From contig JAJZDN010000026.1 in assembly GCA_021805985.1 (NCBI GenBank), positions 1-46,875 of the forward strand: DNA of 46,875 nucleotides, written 5' to 3'. This DNA comes from Planctomycetota bacterium (GTDB lineage Bacteria > Planctomycetota > Phycisphaerae > WQYP01). Positions within the stretch are counted from its first letter, which is position 1. Each line of letters opens with the position of its first letter. Under the pieces are notes generated by a model. The model searched no databases. It saw only the letters and a list, made by a program, of their open reading frames with translations, and had not been told where the DNA came from. Of the stretch, positions 25,321-34,088 are shown one piece after another. The translations under genes and the position numbers were made by a program.

Positions 25321-25382
25321 GTATGTAAAAAACGTCCGGTTTCGGAGGTTGTCCCCTTAACCGGAGCGTTGATTTACGATTT

Positions 25383-27005
25383 TCAATACTCGTCGGAGTG
25401 GTCGGCAGCGCCGCCCTTCTTGTCATCCTTCTTGGGCAGGTCGCTGATAACCGCATCGGTGGTCAACAGCAAACTGGCGATGGATGCGGCGTTGGTCAGG
25501 GCGGTGCGTTCAACCTTGGTTGGAACAATGACGCCCATTTTGAGCATATCACCGTATTCATGGGTTAACGCGTTGAAACCAAAGTTGGTCTCTTTGGATT
25601 CCTGAACCTTTTGCGCCACGATGCTGCCATCAATACCGGCATTTTCAGAAATCTGTTTGATCGGAGCAAACAGTGCCCGCTTAACAATATCAGCACCGAT
25701 CTTTTCATCGCCATCGAGCTTGAGTTTATCGATGGAAGGAATTGCCCGCAGCACGCTTACGCCGCCGCCCGGGAGAATGCCTTCTTCCACCGCTGCGCGG
25801 CAGGCGTGAAGGGCGTCTTCAACGCGAGCCTTCTTTTCCTTCATGGCCGCTTCGGTTGGGGCACCGACTTTAATCAAGGCCACGCCACCGGCGAGTTTAG
25901 CCAGACGCTCCTGGAGCTTCTCACGGTCGTAGTCGCTGGTGGTACGGTCGATTTCATTCTTGATTTGTTCAATGCGGCCCTTGATGGCGTCGCCTTTGCC
26001 GGCACCTTCAATAATGGTGGTCGCTTCTTTTTCGATGTGCACCTTCTTGGCTTTTCCAAGGTCCTTGAGGTCCAGGGTTTCCAGAGAAACACCCAGTTCT
26101 TCAAAAATAGCCTTGCCGCCGGTGACAATGGCAATGTCTTCCAGCATGGACTTGCGGCGATCACCAAAGCCGGGGGCTTTGACGGCCACAACTTTCAGGG
26201 TGCCACGAAGTTTATTGACCACCAGTGTGGCCAGGGCTTCGCCTTCAATATCTTCAGCGATAATCAAAAGTGCCTTGCCGGCTTCCGCGACCTTGCCGAG
26301 AATCGGGAGCATATCTTTGATGGAGCTGATTTTCTTTTCATGGATCAGGATGTAGCAATCTTCAAAGGTGGCATCCATGGTTTTGGGATCAGCAAAATGC
26401 GGGGAAATATAACCCTTGTCAAACTGCAAGCCTTCAACGAGTTCGACCGTCGTATCCAGTCCCTTGCCTTCTTCAACGGTGATTACGCCGTCCTTGCCAA
26501 CCTTGTCCATGGCATCGGCGATCATCTGGCCGATCTGGAGATCCTGATTGGCGGAGCTGGTGCCGACCTGGGCGATTTGCTTGGAATTCTCAACTTTTAC
26601 CGAGATATTTTTGAGGTAGTTGAGTACCGCATCCACGGCCTTATCAATACCGCGCTTCAAATGCGTGGGATTGGCACCGGCGGTAACGTTGCGGAGGCCT
26701 TCTTCATAAATAGCCTCGGCATAAACGGTGGCGGTGGTGGTGCCGTCGCCGGCAACGGTGCTGGTTTTGCTGGCCACTTCTTTGACCAACTGAGCGCCGA
26801 GATTTTCAAACGGGTCTTCAAGTTCAATTTCCTTGGCAACCGTTACGCCGTCTTTGGTGACGGTGGGACTGCCGAAGGATTTCTCAATAACCACGTTGCG
26901 GCCGGATGGCCCGAGGGTGACCTTGACCGCCTTGGCCAGGGTGTGTACGCCGCGGCGAATAGCTTCGCGAGCGGCTGTATCAAATTCAATCATCTTTGCG
27001 GACAT
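25383..27005 (-). CDS. groEL: 60-kDa chaperonin GroEL
   Basis: The 540-residue protein is a full-length group I chaperonin. [35 protein letters not shown] and [11 protein letters not shown] (ATP pocket) are conserved, and [17 protein letters not shown] marks the second equatorial part. Instead of the usual Gly-Gly-Met repeat tail it ends [16 protein letters not shown] lies 9 nt before the ATG. It follows groES by 72 bp on the same strand. A long frame on the other strand is a shadow. Confidence 0.98.
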   Translation of the reverse strand: MSAKMIEFDTAAREAIRRGVHTLAKAVKVTLGPSGRNVVIEKSFGSPTVTKDGVTVAKEIELEDPFENLGAQLVKEVASKTSTVAGDGTTTATVYAEAIYEEGLRNVTAGANPTHLKRGIDKAVDAVLNYLKNISVKVENSKQIAQVGTSSANQDLQIGQMIADAMDKVGKDGVITVEEGKGLDTTVELVEGLQFDKGYISPHFADPKTMDATFEDCYILIHEKKISSIKDMLPILGKVAEAGKALLIIAEDIEGEALATLVVNKLRGTLKVVAVKAPGFGDRRKSMLEDIAIVTGGKAIFEELGVSLETLDLKDLGKAKKVHIEKEATTIIEGAGKGDAIKGRIEQIKNEIDRTTSDYDREKLQERLAKLAGGVALIKVGAPTEAAMKEKKARVEDALHACRAAVEEGILPGGGVSVLRAIPSIDKLKLDGDEKIGADIVKRALFAPIKQISENAGIDGSIVAQKVQESKETNFGFNALTHEYGDMLKMGVIVPTKVERTALTNAASIASLLLTTDAVISDLPKKDDKKGGAADHSDEY

Positions 27006-27077
27006 AGTATGTGTCTCCGTAAATAAAAACTATCTCAAAAAAATAGCCGATTCAGTCAATGGAACCGGCTGGGGCCA

Positions 27078-27371
27078 TTATTCCACAATGGCCAAAACTT
27101 CATCTTCGCTGAGGATCAGCAGTTCATCACTGCCAACTTTGATTTCGGTGCCGGCATAGCTGGCAAAAATCACCTCATCACCTTTTTTCACCTGGAACTT
27201 GGCGCGTTCGCCGTTGTCCAGCAATTTGCCGTCGCCAATGGCCAGAACCTTGCCGCGTTTCGGCTTTTCTTTGGCAGTTTCCGGCAGCACGATACCACTT
27301 TTGGTAACGCCTTCTGCTTCCATACGTTTGAGAAGAATTTTGTCGCCGAGGGGACGAACTCCAACAGCCAT
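27078..27371 (-). CDS. groES: 10-kDa co-chaperonin GroES
   Basis: The 97-residue protein caps the GroEL ring. ATG 27369-27371 ([11 protein letters not shown]) has AGGAG 8 nt upstream; the frame extends 19 codons further but without a start signal. [19 protein letters not shown] contains the mobile loop region and [20 protein letters not shown] the C-terminal part. No CIRCE (HrcA) operator was found upstream, so heat regulation may differ. Confidence 0.97.
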   Translation of the reverse strand: MAVGVRPLGDKILLKRMEAEGVTKSGIVLPETAKEKPKRGKVLAIGDGKLLDNGERAKFQVKKGDEVIFASYAGTEIKVGSDELLILSEDEVLAIVE

Positions 27372-27467
27372 AGTATAAACTCCTGAAAAGAACCCAATGA
27401 ACTTCAAACTTAATTTTCCGAGCACCACCCGCGGGCGTCGGCATTGGTTTATTTTGTTAGCGGCCCC

Positions 27468-27923
27468 TCAGGTGGGCCATTGATCTCCGTAAAACCGATG
27501 TAACGCCCGCGCCAAGGTGTCAAGTAATTCATTGACATCCACCGGCTGGGGCAACACGGAAAACACGTTTCTCCGCAACGCCTCCCGCATGAGTCGATCC
27601 GACAACTGCGTCGAAAGGACGATGACCAGGGGAGCTAATTCGCCCTTGGCCTCCGCGGGGCGAACACTTTGCAGCAACCGCAGCAACGTTGAAAAATCCA
27701 CATGCACGTCAGGATCCTCGGTTATCCGGGAATCCAGAACCATCACGTGCATCTCATGGCGTTGCACAAGGCTTTCGGTTTCGGCCCAATTCCGGGCCAG
27801 AAACGTCTGCACCTGCATGGGTTCCAATAATCGCGATACCGTATGCTGCCACTGTACGGCCGGATGAAATCCCCGCCACTGTGGCTGGGTCATCAGAAGG
27901 TTTAATCGCGACTTGTGTTCCAT
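27468..27923 (-). CDS. Degenerate receiver-domain-like protein
   Basis: The 151-residue protein resembles a stand-alone two-component receiver domain. VMVLDSR contains a plausible phosphoacceptor D64, VIVLST the conserved Ser/Thr strand (S104), but the invariant lysine of the KP motif is replaced in VLPQPVD (Q125) and the N-terminal acidic pair is not evident. It may be a pseudo-receiver that signals without phosphorylation. It is upstream of groES on the same strand with 96 bp between. Confidence 0.6.
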   Translation of the reverse strand: MEHKSRLNLLMTQPQWRGFHPAVQWQHTVSRLLEPMQVQTFLARNWAETESLVQRHEMHVMVLDSRITEDPDVHVDFSTLLRLLQSVRPAEAKGELAPLVIVLSTQLSDRLMREALRRNVFSVLPQPVDVNELLDTLARALHRFYGDQWPT

Positions 27924-28314
27924 GATTCATGGCAAACCTTTTTCCGTGTCCGTCTCCGGTCCTGTTCCAGAAAGCTTTACTAGCAAAGGCCATACCGCAA
28001 TCCAGTTTTCATTACAAACAGTTGCGTAAAGTACTAAAATAAAAAGACTTATGATTATTTCAATCCCCGGCATTATAGCAGCGCAGAACCGATTTTTGCC
28101 TGCCAGTGTCATCAGAAAATACGTTCATACTGCCGTCTTGGCAGAGTGGGCGGGGACCAGCAGATGCAGAAAATTCCGTATTGGGCAGTAGAGGCCAGAA
28201 GGGCTACGTTGCCCTCCAAGCGAAATAACAGCGTCAATTAGCCTTCCAAATCCTTCGGACGGCCACCCGCTGCCTTCTAATCCTTGCCAGAACCTCTTTA
28301 ACGCACAGCGCTGG
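27924..28314. other. Intergenic region, nothing recognised
   Basis: The 391-bp gap after the lytic transglycosylase gene holds no supported gene, tRNA or clear hairpin. It is AT-richer around 28000-28060. Confidence 0.45.
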
Positions 28315-29697
28315 TTACTTGGCACCGGGGAACATTTCGTTGAAATATCCCGGGTTCGTGGGTTGCACCACGGGGCCGGTTGTGGTCGGCTGATTGGCCG
28401 GGGCGGAAGGCGCGGTGTTGGCATTTCCGGATGGGGTTTGGTTTTCCAGCGGTGTGCCGCCCATGGGAGTCATGCCGGGTTTAAGAAATAGATAATAAAG
28501 CTTTCCCTTGCTAAGTTCATAACCCGCCTGGGTCTGGGCTACCGGGCCGATGCCCATGTACATATCGGCACGGCCGGCGGCGCGGATGGCTCCGCCGGTA
28601 TCCTGATCCAGCATGAAACCTGTATAAGGCGAAACAACTCCGGCGGTATTGGGCGCGTTGGTTTCCACAAATGTCATGGCAGCGCGGGGGAAAATGCTCT
28701 GGTAAGGTGGAGCGTTGATGGTTTTATCGGTTGCCAAGCTACGGTGTGCGGTGACCTTGACGCCTAAAGATCCCAGCGGCCAGTGCGCGGGGTTATATAA
28801 TTTAAGAAAGGCCATGAAGTGATTCTGCATAATATCACTTTCAACCTGATGGGGGTGCATCTGAAAATAAGATTGGATGGCCGGAAGGGAAAGCCTGCGG
28901 GCACTGATTTTGCCCTGCTTGACCAGCAATTCACCCAAGCCGGTATAGGTGCGGCCATTATCGCCGGCGTAGCCGATGGTAATGGTCTGGCCGGACGTGA
29001 GAATGACTTTGGCGGAGCCTTGAATTTCTGCGACGTAGGCATCCAATGGATTGGCAAACCATACCAGTTCATCGCCGGATAACAGATGCTGTTGCAAAAT
29101 CTGTTCGCGGGTCGGGTAGGGCTGATAAGAGCCGCCGGCCATGCGTTGGCCGAGAATCTGCCCGGTAATGGGGTTGCTGACCAGATTTTGCGGCCGCTTG
29201 TAAACCGGATAACGGTACTGGGAAGTTTGGGTCAGGCTGCCATAAAGAATGGGCGTGTAATAGCCGGTAAACCAGACGCTGCCGCGATTGTCATATCCCT
29301 TGGCGATATACACATCATAGCGCGAATCAATTAACTGTTGAAAAGTTTGCGGAGAGGACACATGGCGGAGCATGTATTTGAAATCAAAAAGTGAAGCCAG
29401 TTCCTGACTGTGGGTAATGGGGCCATCGGGGAAAAATTTCTGGCTGGAGGGCGATTGCATGAATTTAATCGACCGATTGATCGCTTTAACCAGCCCGGTT
29501 TTATCCATGAAGGCGGACTGCATATTGGGATATTGCCCCTCGGGCACCTTACGCAGACCCCATTCGCCCGGTGCCAACTGGTTGTCCACATTCATCCGGG
29601 GCGCTTTGATAATGGTGTTGTTGTGCGTAGAGCATCCGGCGAGGCTTAACATGCCGATGCTTAGCAAACCCATGATTTTACGCGTCATGTTTTTCAT
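28315..29697 (-). CDS. mltA: MltA-type membrane-bound lytic murein transglycosylase
   Basis: The 460-residue lipoprotein cleaves peptidoglycan glycan strands to 1,6-anhydro products. ATG 29695-29697 has AAGGA 6 nt upstream; the frame runs 30 codons further without a site. The lipobox is LSLAG-C. FTGYYTPILYGS opens the MltA domain and GFMLDQDTGGAIRAAGRAD near residue 375 is the 3D domain with the catalytic aspartates. A Pro/Thr/Asn-rich tail follows (GNANTAPSAPANQPTTTGP). Length is greater than the roughly 365 residues of E. coli MltA because of this tail and an N-terminal extension. Confidence 0.92.
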   Translation of the reverse strand: MKNMTRKIMGLLSIGMLSLAGCSTHNNTIIKAPRMNVDNQLAPGEWGLRKVPEGQYPNMQSAFMDKTGLVKAINRSIKFMQSPSSQKFFPDGPITHSQELASLFDFKYMLRHVSSPQTFQQLIDSRYDVYIAKGYDNRGSVWFTGYYTPILYGSLTQTSQYRYPVYKRPQNLVSNPITGQILGQRMAGGSYQPYPTREQILQQHLLSGDELVWFANPLDAYVAEIQGSAKVILTSGQTITIGYAGDNGRTYTGLGELLVKQGKISARRLSLPAIQSYFQMHPHQVESDIMQNHFMAFLKLYNPAHWPLGSLGVKVTAHRSLATDKTINAPPYQSIFPRAAMTFVETNAPNTAGVVSPYTGFMLDQDTGGAIRAAGRADMYMGIGPVAQTQAGYELSKGKLYYLFLKPGMTPMGGTPLENQTPSGNANTAPSAPANQPTTTGPVVQPTNPGYFNEMFPGAK

Positions 29698-29754
29698 ACG
29701 TGATCCTTCACAAACAAAACAGTCCTGCCTATTCATACGTGCAAATCCGCCTGG

Positions 29755-29770
29755 GAGCCTGTCCGAGTAA
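29755..29770 (+). repeat. Half copy of the 9817-9863 palindromic element
   Basis: GAGCCTGTCCGAGTAA is identical to the first 16 bases of the 47-bp palindrome, but no matching second arm follows. It lies upstream of the lytic transglycosylase gene. Confidence 0.5.
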
Positions 29771-29864
29771 GCGCCAAACACGATCATATCATAACAATTG
29801 TTCCGCCAATTGCAGCAACTGCGGCGCGGGCGGGACGAGTTGTCGGGACGAGTATTCAGGATTC

Positions 29865-29936
29865 AGGAGTTAGGAGTTAGAATGCTTCGAAGCGCTGCGC
29901 TGCTAAATGCGACATGCCCAGAGGTTACGGGCCACA
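29865..29936 (+). repeat. Dispersed heptamer-repeat element, copy C
   Basis: Two AGTTAG units are followed by AATGCTTCGAAGCGCTGCGC, matching copy E (AATGCTTCGGAATCGC) and copy D (TTTGGAAGCGCTGCGC). It ends in GAGGTTACGGGCCACAG, close to the outer arm of copy B. Confidence 0.55.
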
Positions 29937-30005
29937 GTTGGCTGGCGCCCAGACGAGAACGCCCCTCCTGCGGTCTACTATCTATTCTCGCACTTTAAAT
30001 AGCGC

Positions 30006-30040
30006 AGATTTGAGATTTCAAATTTCAAATTTGAGATTTT
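30006..30040. repeat. A/T-rich palindromic repeat of TTTGAGATTTCAAA units
   Basis: The stretch alternates TTTGAGATTT and CAAATTT blocks so that it reads similarly on both strands. It lies about 200 bp upstream of the TetR promoter and has no coding content. Function unknown. Confidence 0.45.
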
Positions 30041-30233
30041 TGTGAAGCCCGATATTTATCCGCGGCATCCGCGCAATCCGCGGTCTTTTATTACGGGCTG
30101 GTCTGGATTGCATAGCGCGTGCCCTGATTTCAGATCAGGCATCGTTGGCCAGCGGCACATGAATGTGCCGGCTAACATTGCCGGTGGGGTAAAGACGCTG
30201 GCTGGCGGGCTTCGGCTTGGCGCGGATACCGGG

Positions 30234-30251
30234 CATTTGACATTTCAAATG
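30234..30251. promoter_or_regulatory. Palindromic operator over the TetR promoter -35 box
   Basis: CATTTGA-CATT-TCAAATG has perfect 7-bp arms and contains the -35 TTGACA. It is the likely binding site of the adjacent TetR-family regulator for autorepression and control of the efflux genes. Confidence 0.55.
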
Positions 30252-30264
30252 GGCTTTTTAAAAT
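30237..30264 (+). promoter_or_regulatory. Promoter of the efflux operon
   Basis: TTGACA (30237-30242) and TAAAAT (30259-30264) are separated by 16 bp, 11 of 12 consensus. The -10 box overlaps an ATG at 30263, which supports the downstream GTG at 30299 as the true start of the regulator gene. Confidence 0.6.
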
Positions 30265-30298
30265 GATATTTAGATGGTTTAACTCACTGGAGTGTGAT

Positions 30299-30979
30299 GT
30301 GACGAAAAATATTGAAAAAACACAGGATGATTCGACGAAAAATCGTCTGCTGATCGCGGCGGGTGAGGTGTTTGCGTTGCACGGTTTTCACCGGGCTACC
30401 ATTCAGACCATCTGTGAAAAGGCGGGTGCCAACATTGCCGCGGTCAATTATTATTTTTCCAGCAAAGAAAATTTGTATTTGGAAACCTTGAAATTCGGTC
30501 GGCGGCTAAGCCGGCATTTAATGCCGGAGGATGTGGATCATTTGTCGACGGGCGATCCATTGACAGCGCTTAGGTCATTTGTCCGCACGGCCTTGGATTC
30601 ACTGCTTGATGAAAGCCGGCCGGAGTGGTATTTCCGCATGTTGTCTCTGGAACAGTTTGAACCTTCGCCAGCGCTGGAGCGCTATATTCATGATGTGATT
30701 GAACCGTGGCGCAACAGACTCATCGCGGTTATTGAATTGCTGGGGGATCGCAAGCTTTCGCCCAGTGAATTGAATCTGGTGGTTTCCAGTATTGCCGGTC
30801 AATGCCAATATTATTTGCGCTGCCGGGCAGTGGTGCTGAAGATGCGAGGGACCGGCGGCTATTGCACAGCGGACATCGACGAAATCGCCGATCATATAAC
30901 GGCCTTTTCCCTGGGGGGAATACGCGCTATTATGCAGCGTCCGGTGGCGGGGCCGGAAAAACAGAGTGCGGAAATATAA
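30299..30979 (+). CDS. TetR/AcrR-family transcriptional regulator
   Basis: The 226-residue product starts at GTG 30299 with GGAG 6 nt upstream; the ATG at 30263 falls in the promoter. An N-terminal helix-turn-helix reads VFALHGFHRATIQTICEKAG then AAVNYYFSSKENLY. The C-terminal ligand-binding domain, with a stretch FRMLSLEQFEPSPALERYI, resembles the CerR/YbiH type. It precedes the three efflux genes by 82 bp and is predicted to repress them and itself through the palindrome at 30234-30251, with drugs or envelope toxins as inducers. Confidence 0.92.
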   Translation: MTKNIEKTQDDSTKNRLLIAAGEVFALHGFHRATIQTICEKAGANIAAVNYYFSSKENLYLETLKFGRRLSRHLMPEDVDHLSTGDPLTALRSFVRTALDSLLDESRPEWYFRMLSLEQFEPSPALERYIHDVIEPWRNRLIAVIELLGDRKLSPSELNLVVSSIAGQCQYYLRCRAVVLKMRGTGGYCTADIDEIADHITAFSLGGIRAIMQRPVAGPEKQSAEI

Positions 30980-31061
30980 ATCGCCTTTTTCAGCCCGGGG
31001 CTGGGAAATAAAATTTGAAATACATGCGACCTGAAAAGGTTGCGGGCAAGGAGTAAAACGC

Positions 31062-32474
31062 ATGACGGAACCAACCGATCCATCGACCCCCAGAATGCGC
31101 CCCACTGCGGCACCCTCGGAAACGCCTCGGCCAAATGCCCAGCAGCCAGCGACGGCTACGACTACGGCGGCCGACAACGGGCGAAAACGGAAGAAAATAT
31201 TTCTCATCGGGGGTATTGTCCTGCTGATTCTGGCATTGGTGCTGGGCATTCCGTGGTACCTACATTCTGAAAAATATGTCTCAACGGATGATGCTTACGT
31301 CCGGGCACATGTTATTTATGTAAGTCCCCAGGTTTCCGCGCAGGTGCTCTTAGTACCCGTGCTGGATAATCAATATGTGAAAAAGGGAACCATTCTGGTG
31401 CGGTTGGATCCACGTGATTACCAGGCGGCGGTGAACCGGTACAAAGCGATGCTGGAGCAGGCGGATGCCGCCCGCCGTGGTAGTCGATACTCCCTGCAAC
31501 TGGTCAAACGGACCGCTCCGGCAGCATTAAGCGGGGCGCAAGCCCAGGTGGCTATTGCGCGGGCGTCCATCGCTACGGCCAAAGCTGGGGAGGCCCAGGC
31601 GGCCGCCGCGTTTGATCAGGCCCAGGCTCAAGTATCTGCGGCCATTGCGGCGATTGCCCGCGCCAAGGCGGATGTCGTGGCGGATGCCGCCAGCTCAATG
31701 AAGGCGGCTGCAGATTATCGCCGCTATGCTTCGTTGTTGAAAACCGGAGATGTAACCCCGCAGCAGGTTGATTCGTATCGGGCGGCTGCGGAAAGCGCCA
31801 AGGCTATTCTGGCGGCCGCGGGAAAAATGGTGCTATCGCGTCGTGCGGAGCTTATCGAGGCCAAGGCTGGCGTGGAAGCGGCCCGGGAGAACCGTGTCGC
31901 CGCCGGAGCACAACTGTTGCAGGCGAACGCCAATCTACTCAAGGCCAAGTCCCGACAGGCGGCACTGAATGTCATACCTCAACAGGTCGGGCAGACCACC
32001 AGCAATGTCAGCGGCAGCACGGGGCGGGTTAATGAGGCCCGCGCGGAGTTGCAGCAGGCGGAATTGAATTTGTCCTATTGCACAATCCGCGCCCCGGTCA
32101 GCGGGTACGTGACGAAAAAATCCGTTGAGCCGGGGAATTATGTGACCGTTGGATCAACCCTGCTAAGCATTGTGCGGCCACATATGTGGGTTGTAGCGAA
32201 TTTTAAGGAAACGGATTTAACCCATATGAAACCCAATGACCCGGTAACTATTTCCGTCGATGCCTATCCGCAATATACCTTCAAGGGATATGTGCAAAGC
32301 ATTCAGGCGGGATCGGGCGCGGAATTCAGTCTTCTGCCACCGGAGAACGCCACGGGGAATTTCGTTAAAGTTGTGCAACGTGTACCGGTCAAAATTCTTT
32401 TCAAAGACTTGCCGAAGCACATGCCGTATCTGGCGGCCGGGATGTCAGCGGTGCCGGAGGTTAAGGTGCGATGA
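31062..32474 (+). CDS. HlyD/EmrA-type membrane fusion protein
   Basis: The 470-residue periplasmic adaptor links an inner-membrane pump to an outer-membrane channel. AAGGAG lies 8 nt upstream. A disordered Pro/Thr-rich cytoplasmic N-terminus (1-45) precedes one transmembrane helix (about 46-66), then YVSTDDAYVRAHVIYVSPQV, the EmrA-typical biotinyl-lipoyl half, a long Ala/Gln-rich alpha hairpin (about 120-310) and the returning half LSYCTIRAPVSGYVTKKSVE. The alpha hairpin is longer than in E. coli EmrA (390 residues). Its stop overlaps the next start by four bases. Confidence 0.93.
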   Translation: MTEPTDPSTPRMRPTAAPSETPRPNAQQPATATTTAADNGRKRKKIFLIGGIVLLILALVLGIPWYLHSEKYVSTDDAYVRAHVIYVSPQVSAQVLLVPVLDNQYVKKGTILVRLDPRDYQAAVNRYKAMLEQADAARRGSRYSLQLVKRTAPAALSGAQAQVAIARASIATAKAGEAQAAAAFDQAQAQVSAAIAAIARAKADVVADAASSMKAAADYRRYASLLKTGDVTPQQVDSYRAAAESAKAILAAAGKMVLSRRAELIEAKAGVEAARENRVAAGAQLLQANANLLKAKSRQAALNVIPQQVGQTTSNVSGSTGRVNEARAELQQAELNLSYCTIRAPVSGYVTKKSVEPGNYVTVGSTLLSIVRPHMWVVANFKETDLTHMKPNDPVTISVDAYPQYTFKGYVQSIQAGSGAEFSLLPPENATGNFVKVVQRVPVKILFKDLPKHMPYLAAGMSAVPEVKVR

Positions 32475-34057
32475 GCGCTCTTGAGGCCGGTGAAATTGTC
32501 GCTCCACCCCGCACATTTAATCCATGGATTGTTGCGCCCGTGGTGGCCATGGCCGCGTTCATGGAAGTGTTGGACACCACCATTGTCAATGTGTCGCTGC
32601 CGCATATTGCCGGCAATATGTCCACCAGCATTGATCAAAGCACGTGGGTGCTTACCAGTTATCTGGTGTCGAATGCCATTGTGCTGCCGCTGAACGGCTT
32701 TATGTCCGCCCTCTTTGGTCGCAAGCGCTATTTTCTCATGTGCATGTCGCTGTTCACCGTCAGTTCCCTGATGTGCGGCCTGGCACCGACGTTTAACACG
32801 CTGCTGATGTTCCGCGTGTTGCAGGGGCTGGGGGGCGGCGGCTTACAGCCCGGTGCGCAAGCTATTCTGCGGGATATATTTCCCCTGAAAAAAATCGGCA
32901 CGGCCATGGCTGTTTACGGCATCGTCGTAGTTGTGGCACCGGTGCTGGGTCCCGTGCTGGGCGGCTGGATTACGGACAGTTTTTCCTGGCGCTGGTGTTT
33001 TCTCATTAATGTTCCCATCGGGATTGTTTCAGTACTTCTCCTGTCAATGCTGCTTAGTGAACCCCGTGATCAGCGGCGCATCAAATTGCGCGAGACGGGA
33101 TTTGATTATATGGGGTTAAGCCTGCTGGTCATTGGGCTGGGGGCGTTACAAATCATGCTGGATCGCGGGGAAGATGCAGATTGGTTTGCTTCACCATTCA
33201 TTCGTGTGCTGGCGGCTGTCGCGGTACTGGCTCTGGTCAGCGCGTTTATCTGGGAATGGTATCAGGAACACCCGATTGTAAATTTGCGGATGCTTGAGGA
33301 AAGAAATTTTGGATTGGCGACCGTGGGCATGTTTTTATTTGGGGGAATACTTTATTCCAGCACCACGCTGCTGCCGCTGATGGTGCAGACCCTTATGGGG
33401 TATGACGCCAGGCTCGCGGGGCTGGTGCTGGCACCGGGAGGCGCGGTGGTCTTCCTCCTGATGCCGCTGGTGGGCTTTCTGGTGCCGCGCGTACAGACGC
33501 GCTGGTTGATCTGCCTGGGCGTAACAGGAAATGTTGTGGCGCTGATGCTTATGGCGGGGCTGAATTTGCAGGCTGATTTTACGTCGTTTGCGGTGTGCCG
33601 GGCGGTGCAGGGGATCGGGCTGGCCTTTCTCTTTGTGCCTTTTAATACCGCGGCCTTTGGCTTTATCCCCAAGCGGAATTTAAGTGATGCTTCAGGGATT
33701 ATTAATCTGGCAAGGAATGTCGGCGGAAGTATCGGCATTTCCTGTGCTGTGGCATTTGTAAAAACCAATGCCCAGCAACATCAGACCTATCTGGTAGCGA
33801 ATGTGAACCCCATGAATCGGGCCTACCAGACCGGCATTGCCGGTTTGAAAGCCGCTCTGATGCACGCCGGGGTATCGGCTTCTTCAGCTCTACATAAGGC
33901 CCAGGCAATCATGTATAATTCCGTGCAACAACACGCGGGCATGATGGCGTATGTGACGGCCTTTGAATATCTAGCGGCTTTATTTCTGTTGGTCATACCC
34001 GTGGCGCTGCTCCTGCGCACGCCACGGTTTCATGATGAACCGCTGCCCGTAGATTGA
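32471..34057 (+). CDS. EmrB/QacA-type MFS drug transporter (DHA2, 14 TM)
   Basis: The 528-residue pump belongs to the DHA2 drug:H+ antiporters. MEVLDTTIVNVSLPHIAGNM in the first helix is the family's motif D1, GRKRYFLMC follows in loop 2-3 (motif A), and GIVVVVAPVLGPVLGGWITD is motif C of antiporters. Fourteen hydrophobic segments can be counted. ATGA overlap with the fusion-protein gene indicates translational coupling. Confidence 0.95.
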   Translation: MSALEAGEIVAPPRTFNPWIVAPVVAMAAFMEVLDTTIVNVSLPHIAGNMSTSIDQSTWVLTSYLVSNAIVLPLNGFMSALFGRKRYFLMCMSLFTVSSLMCGLAPTFNTLLMFRVLQGLGGGGLQPGAQAILRDIFPLKKIGTAMAVYGIVVVVAPVLGPVLGGWITDSFSWRWCFLINVPIGIVSVLLLSMLLSEPRDQRRIKLRETGFDYMGLSLLVIGLGALQIMLDRGEDADWFASPFIRVLAAVAVLALVSAFIWEWYQEHPIVNLRMLEERNFGLATVGMFLFGGILYSSTTLLPLMVQTLMGYDARLAGLVLAPGGAVVFLLMPLVGFLVPRVQTRWLICLGVTGNVVALMLMAGLNLQADFTSFAVCRAVQGIGLAFLFVPFNTAAFGFIPKRNLSDASGIINLARNVGGSIGISCAVAFVKTNAQQHQTYLVANVNPMNRAYQTGIAGLKAALMHAGVSASSALHKAQAIMYNSVQQHAGMMAYVTAFEYLAALFLLVIPVALLLRTPRFHDEPLPVD

Positions 34058-34088
34058 ATCAGCTATCATAAGATCAGGAGTTGCTCCC

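Larger units (their letters stand above)
29788..30233. other. Intergenic region with several short repeats
   Basis: This 446-bp divergent gap holds no gene. It contains a direct repeat GGGACGAG, a heptamer-repeat copy (29865-29936), an A/T palindrome-rich stretch (30006-30040) and an 8-bp-period run of ATCCGCGG-like units near 30057-30080. Confidence 0.5.

Noticed and set aside
25611-27026. Very long open frame (471 codons) opposite groEL
   Set aside because: It is the antisense shadow of a conserved chaperonin gene; codon bias of GC-rich genes commonly leaves such frames open, and its translation has no family features.
27372-27467. CIRCE (HrcA) operator upstream of groES
   Set aside because: The best stretch, near GTGGTGCTCGG on the minus strand, matches only one half of TTAGCACTC-N9-GAGTGCTAA loosely and has no partner half.
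28110-28315. tRNA-like stretch with short stems
   Set aside because: No TTCRA-type T loop, anticodon arm or CCA-compatible acceptor stem could be assembled.
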